Notes: generated from the letters alone by a model not told the origin. 64,000 nucleotides of DNA from JANMCE01 sp963791625 (GCA_963791625.1 CAWBTA010000016.1:62001-126000), one strand, 5' to 3'; numbered from the stretch's first letter, positions 1 through 8,774 are shown. Program-made: numbers and translations.

Positions 1-1251
1 CATGATCTGACCACGGCTTGAGGGCTGATCGGCTTGAGCCGGGGTCTCGCCATCCATGCGGACAAAGTTGCGAGTTTCTTCCACCAGACCATAGGGCTCG
101 CTGGCAACGATGTAGGCGTCCTCGGCGAGACCGATGTAGAGCGCCTGGCCTGAACCCCGCAGGGCGAGCAGCAGCGTGTCAGGGTCGTCGGCGGAGGCAG
201 CACCAATAGCCACGGATCCGTCGAAGGTGGACACGGCACGCCGGAAGGCCTCGACCACGTCGCCGGTCTGCACTGTGTAGCGCGATACCAGCGTGGGGAT
301 GACTTTGGCGTCGGTGGTGATGGGCGCGTGGACAGCCAGGTGGTGCTCGGCCTTCAGGTCGGCGTAGTTGTCGACGTCACCGTTGAGCGCGCCGACCACG
401 TACGGACCGACCAGATCGGTCATCTCTTCGCTGTTGAGCGGATGTGCATTTGGCTCGGACACGATGCCGACTGACGCCCAACGCGTGTGCGCAAGAACCG
501 CAATTTTCGAGCCGGCGTTGGCCAGCGCCAGGTGCAGCAGTGTGTCGTCTCGCATGGCGCCGCGCAGCACGCGGGTGTTGTCACCGAGCTCGCCGATCTC
601 GGCGGCGGCTTTATATACGAACGACAGTGCATCACCCGCGACACGAACCGAACCGGAGGTGAACAGCGGATCGGACTGGCGGGTGGACAGCAGCTGCACG
701 ATGGTCGGGTCCTTGAGATCAAGACCGTGTCCGGTAACGAAAAGGTGGATACCGGCCGAGTCACGGCCGCGTACTTCGAGCCGGTCGAGCGACGACAGTG
801 CCATCTGCACGAGTGTGAGAGCGTTCAGCGCCGACACAGTGGCGTCTCGTCCAGCGAGCGCGATGACGGCCGCGCCGGTACGCAGCCGATCCCGACGCAA
901 CGACCACAGCACGTCGCGCAGTTGGATCAGAGCGGCGTTGGTTTCCTCCACGTGATCACCATCGACATCGCGTTCGAGGTATTCCTCGATCTCCACGACC
1001 CACGCATCGAGCTGATCGAGCCGTGCCGTGACCGCGGCGGTGAGTTCGGGGTTGGTGGCCATGGCCTGAACGCCTGGGCGTCCGTACAGCAGCACGTTGC
1101 TTTGTTCTGCGGCAGACACAGCCGCAAGTACGTGACCTACGGCGACACTTCCGAGAAACGTGCAGGCCTTATCGAGCGGGGCCAGAACTTCGGCGCTCGT
1201 TGGAGCTGGACGACCAACAGGACCACCAAGAACTGCAACGATGCCACACAT
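1..1251 (-). CDS. glmS: Glutamine-fructose-6-phosphate aminotransferase, 3' end off the window
   Basis: GlmS makes glucosamine-6-phosphate from fructose-6-phosphate and glutamine, the first step to UDP-GlcNAc for cell wall. The frame opens with MCGIVAVLGG, placing the catalytic N-terminal cysteine at residue 2, and stays open for 417 codons to the window edge, so the isomerase domains are missing. Glutaminase motifs are LEVRGRDSAG (about residue 158), AHTRWASVG, EPNAHPLNSEE and ALNGDVDN. In E. coli the RGYDSAG motif is near residue 27, so here about 130 extra residues sit between the nucleophile and that motif. It starts 24 bp after glmM, which supplies the next pathway step. Confidence 0.93.
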   Translation of the reverse strand, partial: MCGIVAVLGGPVGRPAPTSAEVLAPLDKACTFLGSVAVGHVLAAVSAAEQSNVLLYGRPGVQAMATNPELTAAVTARLDQLDAWVVEIEEYLERDVDGDHVEETNAALIQLRDVLWSLRRDRLRTGAAVIALAGRDATVSALNALTLVQMALSSLDRLEVRGRDSAGIHLFVTGHGLDLKDPTIVQLLSTRQSDPLFTSGSVRVAGDALSFVYKAAAEIGELGDNTRVLRGAMRDDTLLHLALANAGSKIAVLAHTRWASVGIVSEPNAHPLNSEEMTDLVGPYVVGALNGDVDNYADLKAEHHLAVHAPITTDAKVIPTLVSRYTVQTGDVVEAFRRAVSTFDGSVAIGAASADDPDTLLLALRGSGQALYIGLAEDAYIVASEPYGLVEETRNFVRMDGETPAQADQPSSRGQIM

Positions 1252-1274
1252 AGCGGTAAAGGATACCGGGTGGC

Positions 1275-2609
1275 CTACACCTTGGTCTGTCGGCCAAAAG
1301 CCTCAATGTGATCGACGAGTCCCTGTGCGATTTCTTGGGCCTCACCTGCGTCTTCGGCCTCAACCATCACACGCACAAGTGACTCCGTCCCGCTGGCACG
1401 CACGAGGATGCGACCGCGGTCACCGAGCTGGGCAACGGCCGCCTCAACATGAGGCTGCATCTTGGTCACCATCTGCGGGTCACGATTGGCGAGCCGCACG
1501 TTCAGCAACACCTGTGGCAGGCGGGTCATGGCCTCAGCGGCCAGGTCGGCCAGCGGACGGCGCTTGCGACGCACGACGTCAGCCAGCATGAGGCCGGTGA
1601 GCATGCCGTCGCCAGTGGAGGCAATGTTGCGGAAGATCACATGGCCGCTCTGCTCCCCGCCGAGTGAGTGGCCACCCTCGTCCAGCGCCTGAAGCACGTA
1701 GCGGTCGCCGACACCGGTTTCCACCACGTTGATACCTGCGGCAGTCATGGCCCGACGAAACCCGAGGTTGGTCATGACCGTCACGACCACGGTGTTGTGC
1801 TTCAGTACCCTTCGCTGCTTCATGTCGAGCGCCAGGATGGCCATGACGTGGTCGCCGTCAACGATGTTGCCGGTGTGATCAACGGCGATCAGACGGTCGG
1901 CGTCGCCGTCAAACGCCAGACCGAGATCGGCGCCCCTCTTCACCACGACGCGTTGGAGTTCTTCGGGATGGGTTGCCCCACAGTTGGCGTTGATGTTGCT
2001 GCCGTTGGGTTTGTCGTTGATGGTGTGCGTTGTGGCAGCCAGCTTGCCGAACACGCCGTCCGCCAGTGCGTAGGAGGCGCCGTTACCGGTGTCGAGGACG
2101 ATCGACAGGCCAAGCAACGACGCCGGCTCAAGTGAGGCAATCAGGTGCTGGCGGTAGAACGTGGCTAACCGTTGGGCATCACCAATGTGACCGACATCGG
2201 CGCCAGATCGCAGGGGGCTGCCGAGACCCCCGAGTTCGACTTCGATGCGGGCTTCGACCTCGTCGGGCAGCTTGGTGCCACCTGCGGCGAACAGCTTGAT
2301 GCCGTTGTCAGCGAACGGGTTGTGCGACGCTGAAATGACCGCGCCCGCCCAACCGTTGCGCGCCGCGACGTGGGCGACGCCCGGCGTGGGCAGCACACCG
2401 AGCAGATGTACGTTCACACCTTCACTGGCGAGGCCTGCTGCGAAGGCCGCTTCCAGCATCGGTCCCGACTGGCGGGTGTCTCGTCCGATGACGATGTCCG
2501 AGACGCGCAACACCCTCGCCGCCGCCCGCCCGAGGCGGATGGCAAACGAGGGTGTCAGTTCGGTATTGGCAACGCCACGTACCCCATCGGTACCAAAACG
2601 CGGAGCCAA
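1275..2609 (-). CDS. glmM: Phosphoglucosamine mutase
   Basis: Converts glucosamine-6-phosphate to glucosamine-1-phosphate for UDP-GlcNAc synthesis. The 444-residue protein has the family N-terminus RFGTDGVRGVAN, the phosphoserine loop SASHNPFADNGIK, the metal-binding DGDADR and the C-terminal phosphate-binding RASGTESLVRVM. I place the start at TTG 2609 (LAPRFGTDG), 7 bp after the rpsI stop. A longer open frame upstream would overlap rpsI and lacks homology. Lies in the apparent operon rplM-rpsI-glmM-glmS, which couples ribosome and cell-wall precursor synthesis. Confidence 0.95.
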   Translation of the reverse strand: MAPRFGTDGVRGVANTELTPSFAIRLGRAAARVLRVSDIVIGRDTRQSGPMLEAAFAAGLASEGVNVHLLGVLPTPGVAHVAARNGWAGAVISASHNPFADNGIKLFAAGGTKLPDEVEARIEVELGGLGSPLRSGADVGHIGDAQRLATFYRQHLIASLEPASLLGLSIVLDTGNGASYALADGVFGKLAATTHTINDKPNGSNINANCGATHPEELQRVVVKRGADLGLAFDGDADRLIAVDHTGNIVDGDHVMAILALDMKQRRVLKHNTVVVTVMTNLGFRRAMTAAGINVVETGVGDRYVLQALDEGGHSLGGEQSGHVIFRNIASTGDGMLTGLMLADVVRRKRRPLADLAAEAMTRLPQVLLNVRLANRDPQMVTKMQPHVEAAVAQLGDRGRILVRASGTESLVRVMVEAEDAGEAQEIAQGLVDHIEAFGRQTKV

Positions 2610-2616
2610 GGTCGGA

Positions 2617-3012
2617 TTAGCGCTTCGAGTACTGCGGAGCCTTGCGGGCCTTCTTGAGGCCGTACTTCTTCGATTCCTTGGCGCGGCTGTCGCGGGTGAG
2701 CAGGCCAGCCTTCTTGAGTGCGCCACGCAGCTCGGGGTCGAGCGCAATCAGCGCACGGGCTATGCCCATGCGCATGGCGCCGGCCTGGCCGGTGATGCCG
2801 CCGCCGTGCATGGTGGCATCGATGTCGTAGGTCTCTTCGTGGTTCGTCAACGTGAGGGCTGCGGTAACGACCATGCGCTGGGTAGCCATCGGGAAGTAGT
2901 TCTCGATAGCGCGCTTGTTGATGGTGACGACGCCGGTGCCGGGGCGCAGGCGCACGCGAGCGACGGCTTCCTTACGACGACCGGTGGACTGCACGAGGGG
3001 CTTGGTTGCCAT
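2617..3012 (-). CDS. rpsI: Ribosomal protein S9
   Basis: Small-subunit protein whose basic C-terminal tail reaches the P-site tRNA. The protein has 131 residues with the S9 hallmarks STGRRKEAVARVRL near the N-terminus, GGGITGQAGAMRMGIARAL in the middle and the C-terminal tail APQYSKR. Begins 3 bp after rplM, the usual L13-S9 pair. Confidence 0.98.
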   Translation of the reverse strand: MATKPLVQSTGRRKEAVARVRLRPGTGVVTINKRAIENYFPMATQRMVVTAALTLTNHEETYDIDATMHGGGITGQAGAMRMGIARALIALDPELRGALKKAGLLTRDSRAKESKKYGLKKARKAPQYSKR

Positions 3013-3015
3013 GAT

Positions 3016-3462
3016 TTAGCGGGCCTTTGCGTGATCGAGGTGCAGAGCGACGGGCGCTTGCGCGTGGTGCGGGTGCTCTGACCCGACGTATACCTTGAGC
3101 TTCTTGATCTGCTGACGACCGAGCGGGCCGTGGGGAAGCATGCCGCGCACCGAGTTCCGGAGCGCCTCTTCGGGCTTGCGGGCCTTGAAGTGGGCGTATG
3201 TCTCCCGCTTCAAACCACCCGGATAACCGGAGTAGCTGAAGACTTCCTTCTTGTCGGCCTTGTCGGAGGTCATGACGATCTTGTCGGCGTTGACGATAAT
3301 GACGTGATCACCTGAGTCGATGTGGGGAGCGAACGTGGGCTTGTGCTTGCCACGAAGGATGCGAGCAACCTCGGTGCACACACGACCAAGGACCAGGCCT
3401 TCGGCATCGAGAACGTGCCAGGCTTTGGTGATTTCACTCGCTTTGGGGGAATACGTACGCAT
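3016..3462 (-). CDS. rplM: Ribosomal protein L13
   Basis: Early-assembling large-subunit protein. The 148-residue product starts MRTYSPKASEITKAWHVLDA and carries the L13 signature around RNSVRGMLPHGPLGRQ and KVYVGSEHPHHAQ. It is the first gene of rplM-rpsI-glmM-glmS, transcribed from a promoter in the 3463-3564 gap. Confidence 0.98.
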   Translation of the reverse strand: MRTYSPKASEITKAWHVLDAEGLVLGRVCTEVARILRGKHKPTFAPHIDSGDHVIIVNADKIVMTSDKADKKEVFSYSGYPGGLKRETYAHFKARKPEEALRNSVRGMLPHGPLGRQQIKKLKVYVGSEHPHHAQAPVALHLDHAKAR

Positions 3463-3504
3463 AACAGCTCAGTCCTCTTGGGGCGGCGTGAGCCGCTACA
3501 GCAA

Positions 3505-3564
3505 CCGATAAAGATTAGGCGCGAAGGCCCCCCAGCGGCAAACGGGGCCTTCTAATCTTGGGGC
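3505..3564. promoter_or_regulatory. Divergent promoter region built on an inverted repeat (rplM / dioxygenase)
   Basis: On the minus strand TTGCCG (3536-3541), an 18-bp spacer and TAATCT (3512-3517) form a sigma-70-like promoter for rplM. On the plus strand another TAATCT (3553-3558) lies 6 bp before the ATG at 3565, implying a leaderless mRNA for the dioxygenase. Its -35 is poor. The two -10 boxes are mirror images in a long inverted repeat: AAGATTAG and GAAGGCCCC on the left, GGGGCCTTC and TAATCTT on the right. The repeat could also form an RNA hairpin. Confidence 0.55.
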
Positions 3565-4686
3565 ATGGCAAGCGGCGTCGCGACAATCACTGACCTCTCC
3601 TCCACCCATTTCGGCCTTTTCGTCACGTTCGACGGTGCCAGCCAGCCCGAAATGTTCACCTGGTTCTGGCTGCGCGACCACAGCGAGGACGCCGCCAGCA
3701 TCAACCAATCAACGCGGCAGCGCCAGGTCGACACCTTTGCCCTTCCCGACCGCCCTGGCACTGGTTCGGCCCGGCTCGACGAGTCCGGAAATGTGGTGGT
3801 GGCCTGGCCCGACGGATCGCCCGACGGATACTTCTCGGCGGCACGACTGGCGGCCACGGCCGGGCACGGAGGCCACGGCCCGGCGCCGCACCTGTGGTCG
3901 TCCGAAACGCTCACCGCGCCCACGCCGCTGCCCCATGGCGCCGTCATGACAAATGACGCCGCCCTGCGCGATCTTCTGGTGCGGGTGCGTGATGTCGGCT
4001 TCGGGTTGGTGTCGGGCGTGCCATCGAATGCCGACGCTGCCGCCGCATTTGCCGGTCGGATCGGGCCGGTTCGTAGCAGCATCTTCGGGTCGATGTGGCC
4101 GCTGAGCTCGTCGGTGAAAGCGCATGATGACACGGCGTATACCAACAGCTATCTCGAGCCGCACACCGACAGCACCTACTGCGTCGACGCGCCGGGCCTG
4201 CAGCTCTTCGTCTGTCTGGAACGAGATGGCATCGGCGGCGACAGCGTGTTGGTGGATGGTTTCGCCATCGCCGCAGCACTGAAGCAGGAAGACCCGAAGG
4301 CATTCGAGACGCTCACGACTGTCAACGTCCCCGGTCACTACCTTGAACCCGGCGTCCATCTCACCGCATCGCGCCCGCCGATCCGACTCGATGCCGACGG
4401 CAATGTCCTCCAGGTTAGTTTCAACAATTACGACCGGGCGCCGTTCCGACTTCCCGAGCCGCAGATGACCGAGTTCTACCGTGCCTACCGCGAGCTGCAT
4501 CGTCGTGTCATCGATCGCGACAACTGGTTCATCGTGCGGCTCGAGCCCGGAGACGCGTTGGTGTTCGACAACTGGCGATGCCTCCACGGACGCCTGGAGT
4601 ACACCGGCACCCGCGTGTTCGAAGGCTGCTATCACAATCGCGAAGACTTCGAGAGCAAACTCCGGGTTCTTGGCGAGAAGGTCTAA
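3565..4686 (+). CDS. Gamma-butyrobetaine dioxygenase-like Fe(II)/2-oxoglutarate oxygenase
   Basis: The 373-residue protein has the layout of gamma-butyrobetaine or trimethyllysine hydroxylases: an N-terminal DUF971-like region (about 1-100, with WFWLRDHS) followed by a TauD/TfdA-type double-stranded beta-helix. Iron ligands are His200 and Asp202 in EPHTDS and His341 in CLHGR. Arg350 in TRVFEGCY should bind 2-oxoglutarate. The expected reaction is hydroxylation of gamma-butyrobetaine to carnitine, but the exact substrate cannot be fixed from sequence. It is a single plus-strand gene between two ribosomal operons. The ATG at 3565 follows a -10 box by 6 bp, so the message is probably leaderless. 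Confidence 0.8.
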   Translation: MASGVATITDLSSTHFGLFVTFDGASQPEMFTWFWLRDHSEDAASINQSTRQRQVDTFALPDRPGTGSARLDESGNVVVAWPDGSPDGYFSAARLAATAGHGGHGPAPHLWSSETLTAPTPLPHGAVMTNDAALRDLLVRVRDVGFGLVSGVPSNADAAAAFAGRIGPVRSSIFGSMWPLSSSVKAHDDTAYTNSYLEPHTDSTYCVDAPGLQLFVCLERDGIGGDSVLVDGFAIAAALKQEDPKAFETLTTVNVPGHYLEPGVHLTASRPPIRLDADGNVLQVSFNNYDRAPFRLPEPQMTEFYRAYRELHRRVIDRDNWFIVRLEPGDALVFDNWRCLHGRLEYTGTRVFEGCYHNREDFESKLRVLGEKV

Positions 4687-4714
4687 GCAGGGCTGGTTGC
4701 GACCTGGCGCCGTT

Positions 4715-5077
4715 TCAGCCGAGCGAGTCGCGCACCTTGCGGGGCAGTGACTCGCGGACGATCGAGTAGGAATCGATGATGAGTTCGCGGACGACCTTCG
4801 GCGCGATCTCGTCGACGAAGGAGACAGTGACCCAGTGGCGCTTGTTGAGGTGGTAGCCCTCGATCACGCAGTCGTATTGCGTGCGAAGCGCCACACCGTC
4901 GTCGGGGTCGACCTTCACCGAAATGCGGCCAGGAACTTCGTTGAGCGACAGCAGAGCGAACACCTTCCCCGCGACCTTGTACACGGCCGGCACGGGCCCG
5001 AACGGAAACTCCAGGACCGCTCCGGGCAACTCGGCACACCACGCGCCGGCCTGCTTGATCGTCACCAACTTGCCCAT
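4715..5077 (-). CDS. MmcQ/YjbR family protein (CyaY-like fold)
   Basis: This 120-residue protein has the family pattern FPFGPVPAVYKVAGKVFAL, then ISVKVDPDD and YHLNKRHWVTVSF. The fold resembles phage and MmcQ DNA-binding proteins, and the function is unknown. The ATG at 5077 was chosen over a longer frame that runs into truA. The gene follows truA by 13 bp and may be co-transcribed as the last gene of the alpha operon. Confidence 0.8.
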   Translation of the reverse strand: MGKLVTIKQAGAWCAELPGAVLEFPFGPVPAVYKVAGKVFALLSLNEVPGRISVKVDPDDGVALRTQYDCVIEGYHLNKRHWVTVSFVDEIAPKVVRELIIDSYSIVRESLPRKVRDSLG

Positions 5078-5090
5078 AGCGCGGACCGTA

Positions 5091-5873
5091 TCAGTAGCCG
5101 ACCTCCCAGAGGCAGAGTCCTTCAGGTGGAGCCACCTTGCCGGCGAAGGCGCGGTCTTTGCTGCGGATGATGGCGAGCATGTCGCCAGCTGACTTCTTGC
5201 CAAGGCCGACTTCCACCATGGTGCCGACGATGGAGCGCACCATGTTGTGGCAGAACGCGGTGGCGCAGATCTCGAACACCAACTCGCCACCCGATTCACC
5301 GGTCCACTCTGCGTTGAGTATGCGGCGCACAAGCGAGACCGGCGGCTCGACCTTTGGTCGTTTGCAAAACGCGCTGAAGTCATGTTCGCCGAGGAAGGCG
5401 TCGCAGGACAGCTGCATGGCATCGACATTCAAGGGCTGCGGAACATGCCACACCGTCGGCGCACGGAACGGGTTGGGCACGTCGGTGTTCAACACCGTGT
5501 AGCGGTAGCGGCGCCACTTGGCCGAAAACCGAGCGTCGAAATCCGGAGCAGCCCAGTTGATCGAGCGGACGACCAGCGCAGGCGAACACTGGCGATTGAC
5601 AGATCGTTGCAAACGCAATAAATCTGCCTCAGCTGTGACGTCGCACGACACGACCTGACCCCAGGCGTGCACGCCGGCGTCAGTGCGGCCGGCGCCAGTC
5701 AGCACAACCGGGTGACGCAGGACGGTCTCCATGGCGGTGCGCAGGGTCTCGGCGACGGTGACGACATCGGCGTTCTCGGCGAAGCCGTGGAACGAGGGGC
5801 CGAAGTACGCGATATCAAGCCGGACGCGACAGAGCGGCGCCACTGGCGCCGCTCCTTGCGGGTCCACCGTCAT
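5091..5873 (-). CDS. truA: tRNA pseudouridine(38-40) synthase TruA
   Basis: Isomerises uridines 38-40 in the anticodon arm of many tRNAs. The 260-residue protein has the active-site motif GAGRTDAGVHAWGQ (catalytic Asp), the DFSAFCK motif and FCHNMVRSIVGTMVEVG near the C-terminus. Lies 23 bp downstream of rplQ, the usual position at the end of the rpsM-rplQ operon. Confidence 0.96.
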   Translation of the reverse strand: MTVDPQGAAPVAPLCRVRLDIAYFGPSFHGFAENADVVTVAETLRTAMETVLRHPVVLTGAGRTDAGVHAWGQVVSCDVTAEADLLRLQRSVNRQCSPALVVRSINWAAPDFDARFSAKWRRYRYTVLNTDVPNPFRAPTVWHVPQPLNVDAMQLSCDAFLGEHDFSAFCKRPKVEPPVSLVRRILNAEWTGESGGELVFEICATAFCHNMVRSIVGTMVEVGLGKKSAGDMLAIIRSKDRAFAGKVAPPEGLCLWEVGY

Positions 5874-5896
5874 GCTTGGGGTGGAATGGTAAAGAC

Positions 5897-6268
5897 TTAA
5901 ACGAGCTCGATGCGAGCCATTGGGGCGTTGTCCCCGTGGCGCGGTCCGAGCTTCAAGATACGAGTGTAGCCACCGGGGCGGCCCTCATAGCGAGGTGCAA
6001 CCTGATCGACCAGCTTCGCCGTCATTTCGCGATCGCCCAGGTAGGCCTGGATTTCGCGAATGTAGGCGAGGCGCTGGGGCGAATCTGCCGTGGCCTTGCG
6101 GGCCTTGGTGATCAGCTTCTCGGCGATCGGCCGGATGGCCTTGGCCTTGGTCTCGGTGGTGGTGATGCCTTCGGCGGCAAACAGTGACGCGCACATGTTG
6201 GCCAAAAGGAGGCGCTGGTGGGCAGCGGAGCCGCCGAAGCGCTTATGACGTTTTGGGGTTGCGGGCAT
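5897..6268 (-). CDS. rplQ: Ribosomal protein L17
   Basis: Large-subunit protein at the exit-tunnel rim. The 123-residue protein starts MPATPKRHKRFGGSAAHQR and contains TTETKAKAIRPIAEKLITKA and GGYTRILKLGPRHGDNAPMA, all typical of L17. Follows rpoA by 15 bp. Confidence 0.98.
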   Translation of the reverse strand: MPATPKRHKRFGGSAAHQRLLLANMCASLFAAEGITTTETKAKAIRPIAEKLITKARKATADSPQRLAYIREIQAYLGDREMTAKLVDQVAPRYEGRPGGYTRILKLGPRHGDNAPMARIELV

Positions 6269-6283
6269 GGCAGTTTCTCTCTA

Positions 6284-7216
6284 TCAGCCGCGAAGGGTGA
6301 GGCCGCGCTCGTCGAGCTTGACCTTCACTTCGTCGAGCGACTTTTGGCCGAAGTTGGTGATGTTGAGCAGATCTTCTTCGGTCTTCACCAGCAGCTCGCC
6401 GATGGTGTTGACCTGAGCCCGCTTCAGGCAGTTGCGGGGACGCTCGGACAGATCGAGATCTTCGATGGGGAGATCGAGATCGGGGGACGTGCCACCGACA
6501 CCAATCACTTCGCCGAGCTCAAGACCCTGGGGGCTCTCGCTCATGTTGGCAACCAGATCGACCAGCGAGCGCAGTGTTGCACCAGCCGAGGCCAAGGCTT
6601 CCTTCGGCTCGATGGAGCCGTCGGTCTCGATCTCAAGGATCAAGCGGTCGTAGTTGGTGCTCTGCTCGACACGGGTGGGCTCGACCGAGAACGTCACGCG
6701 GCGAACCGGGGCGAAGATGGCATCGATCGGGATGACGCCGATGGTGCGGCTCTGAGTCTCACGGTCTGCCGAGATGTAACCGCGTCCACGCTCAACGGTG
6801 AGGTCAAGCGCCAGGCGGCCCTTGGCGTTCAGCGTGGCGATGGGCTGTTCGGGGTTCAGGATCTCAATGTCGGCGGGGAGACGAATGTCGCCAGCCTTCA
6901 CTTCGGCTGGGCCACGAACGTCGAGGCGGAGCACGACAGCTTCGTCGGACTCGGACGTGATGACGATGTCTTTGATGTTGAGGATGATGTCGGTGACGTC
7001 TTCGGTGATACCGGCAATGGTGTCGAACTCATGGAGTGCGTCATCAAAGCGAACGGTGGTGACGGCTGCCCCCGGGATGGACGACAGCAGCGTGCGACGA
7101 AGCGAGTTACCAATGGTGTAACCGAAACCGGGTTCGAGCGGGCCGATGGCGAACCGCTGACGGTTGGCTTCCGGATCGCCAAGGGCTTCGACGGTGGGAC
7201 GTTGAATAACGAGCAT
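6284..7216 (-). CDS. rpoA: RNA polymerase alpha subunit
   Basis: Assembly platform of RNA polymerase, with a C-terminal domain that contacts UP elements and activators. The 310-residue protein has the N-terminal dimerisation motif GFGYTIGNSLRRTLLSSIPG and the C-terminal helix-hairpin motif ERPRNCLKRAQVNTIGELL with GQKSLDEVK. Length is normal for actinobacteria. Lies between rpsD and rplQ. Confidence 0.98.
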   Translation of the reverse strand: MLVIQRPTVEALGDPEANRQRFAIGPLEPGFGYTIGNSLRRTLLSSIPGAAVTTVRFDDALHEFDTIAGITEDVTDIILNIKDIVITSESDEAVVLRLDVRGPAEVKAGDIRLPADIEILNPEQPIATLNAKGRLALDLTVERGRGYISADRETQSRTIGVIPIDAIFAPVRRVTFSVEPTRVEQSTNYDRLILEIETDGSIEPKEALASAGATLRSLVDLVANMSESPQGLELGEVIGVGGTSPDLDLPIEDLDLSERPRNCLKRAQVNTIGELLVKTEEDLLNITNFGQKSLDEVKVKLDERGLTLRG

Positions 7217-7234
7217 GTGGTGGGGACCCCTCGA

Positions 7235-7861
7235 TTACTTGGAGTAGAGCTCGACGATGAGCTGCTCGCGGACAGGAATATCGATCTGGGCGCGGATCGG
7301 GTGCTCGCGCACCGTGACCTGCTTGCCGTTGTCGGCCGAATCGAGCCAAGCCGGCGTGGAGCGGTCGAGGGTGTCGATGTTCTGCTGAACAACGATAAAC
7401 GCCTTGGCCTTGTCGGACAACGTGACCACGTCGCCCTTCTTGGTCTGGTAGCTCGGGATGTTCAGACGCTTGCCGTTTACCTTGACATGGCCGTGGCGAA
7501 CGAGCTGACGGGCCTGTGAACGGCTGGCTCCCCAACCGGCGCGGAACGCCACGTTGTCGAGGCGGATCTCGAGCAGGCGAAGCAGGTTCTCACCGGTAAC
7601 GCCGGTCTGGCGGACAGCCTCGGCGTAGGTGTTACGGAACTGCTTTTCCATGATGCCGTAGATACGGCGGGCCTTCTGCTTTTCGCGCAGCTGGGTGAGG
7701 TATTCCGAACCCTGCTGGCGACGGCTACGACCATGATCGCCCGGCGGATAGGGACGACGCTCGATCGGGCACTTCATGGTGTCGCACTTGGTGCCCTTCA
7801 ACCACAGCTTGGTGCGCTCGCGGCGGCACAACTTACAAACGGGACCTGTATAACGAGCCAT
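7235..7861 (-). CDS. rpsD: Ribosomal protein S4, zinc-binding form
   Basis: Primary 16S rRNA binder that nucleates 30S assembly. The 208-residue protein starts MARYTGPVCKLCRRE. The cysteines in VCKLC, with a further cysteine in KCDTMKC, mark the C+ zinc-binding variant. The S4 RNA-binding domain is SRSQARQLVRHGHVKVNG. I chose the ATG at 7861, just after the rpsK stop. A longer frame overlaps rpsK. Confidence 0.97.
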   Translation of the reverse strand: MARYTGPVCKLCRRERTKLWLKGTKCDTMKCPIERRPYPPGDHGRSRRQQGSEYLTQLREKQKARRIYGIMEKQFRNTYAEAVRQTGVTGENLLRLLEIRLDNVAFRAGWGASRSQARQLVRHGHVKVNGKRLNIPSYQTKKGDVVTLSDKAKAFIVVQQNIDTLDRSTPAWLDSADNGKQVTVREHPIRAQIDIPVREQLIVELYSK

Positions 7862-7863
7862 GA

Positions 7864-8262
7864 CTAGACCCTCCGTCGCTTCGGCTCGCGGCAACCGTTA
7901 TGCGGCACCGGGGTGACATCTTTGATTCCTGAAACTTCGATACCGCAGGCCTGGATGGACCGGATGGCGGTCTCTCGGCCAGAGCCGGGACCCTTCACCA
8001 GGACCTCGACCTTGCGCAGGCCGTGCTCCATTGCGGCGCGGGTGGCCTTCTCGGCCGCCATCTGCGCGGCGAACGGCGTGGACTTACGCGAACCCTTGAA
8101 GCCGACGTTGCCGGCCGAGGCCCAAGCAATGACGTTGCCCTCAGAGTCAGCGATCGACACGATGGTGTTGTTGAACGAGCTCTTGATGTGAGCAACGCCA
8201 TAGGCGACGTTCTTGCGTTCCTTCTTACGGGGGCGACGGCCACCCGGCTTCGGCTTAGCCAC
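7864..8262 (-). CDS. rpsK: Ribosomal protein S11
   Basis: 30S platform protein. The 132-residue protein has the S11 signatures HIKSSFNNTIVSIAD, GFKGSRKSTPFAAQMAA and DVTPVPHNGCREPKRRRV. Separated from rpsM by 1 bp and from rpsD by 2 bp, so translation is probably coupled. Confidence 0.98.
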   Translation of the reverse strand: MAKPKPGGRRPRKKERKNVAYGVAHIKSSFNNTIVSIADSEGNVIAWASAGNVGFKGSRKSTPFAAQMAAEKATRAAMEHGLRKVEVLVKGPGSGRETAIRSIQACGIEVSGIKDVTPVPHNGCREPKRRRV

Positions 8263-8263
8263 G

Positions 8264-8644
8264 CTACTTCCTCACTGCCTTCTTCTTATTGGCAACGGTC
8301 TTCTTGGGACCCTTACGCGTACGGGCGTTGGTGTGGGTGCGCTGGCCGCGAACAGGCAATCCCTTACGGTGACGGATGCCCTGATAGCAACCGATTTCGA
8401 TCTTGCGCTTGATGTCCTGCTGCACGTCTCGGCGCAGGTCACCTTCGACGGTGGCGTTGGTGTCGATCCAACGGCGGATCTTGTCAACTTCTTCTTCGGT
8501 CAGATTGCGAACTCGAGTGTTGATATCGAGACCGAGGTCTGCACAGATCTTCTGGGCGGTCGGACGACCGATGCCGAAGATGTAGGTAAGGCTAATTTCC
8601 AGCCGCTTTTCGCGGGGAATGTCAACGCCAGCAATACGTGCCAT
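8264..8644 (-). CDS. rpsM: Ribosomal protein S13
   Basis: 30S head protein contacting the 50S subunit and P-site tRNA. From ATG 8644 it encodes 126 residues starting MARIAGVDIPREKRLEISL, with RHRKGLPVRGQRTHTNARTR near the end. Longer upstream frames overlap rpmJ and lack homology. Confidence 0.97.
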   Translation of the reverse strand: MARIAGVDIPREKRLEISLTYIFGIGRPTAQKICADLGLDINTRVRNLTEEEVDKIRRWIDTNATVEGDLRRDVQQDIKRKIEIGCYQGIRHRKGLPVRGQRTHTNARTRKGPKKTVANKKKAVRK

Positions 8645-8660
8645 AAGTAGTGTTTTCTCC

Positions 8661-8774
8661 TCAGCCCTGGCGCTGCTTGTGCTTGGGGGTCTCGCAAATG
8701 ACCATGACTCGGCCATGGCGACGGATCACCTTGCACTTGTCACAAATCGGCTTCACGCTCGGTTTTACTTTCAT
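8661..8774 (-). CDS. rpmJ: Ribosomal protein L36
   Basis: A 37-residue protein starting MKVKPSVKPICDKCKVIRRH and continuing with RVMVICETPKHKQRQG. The Cys pair CDKC and the later Cys and His form the L36 zinc site. It heads the rpmJ-rpsM-rpsK-rpsD-rpoA-rplQ operon. infA, which usually precedes rpmJ, is not present in the gap upstream. Confidence 0.96.
   Translation of the reverse strand: MKVKPSVKPICDKCKVIRRHGRVMVICETPKHKQRQG

Noticed and set aside
6218..7519. 433-codon plus-strand open frame
   Set aside because: It is the complement of rpoA and rpsD, and the high-GC codon bias keeps the opposite strand open.
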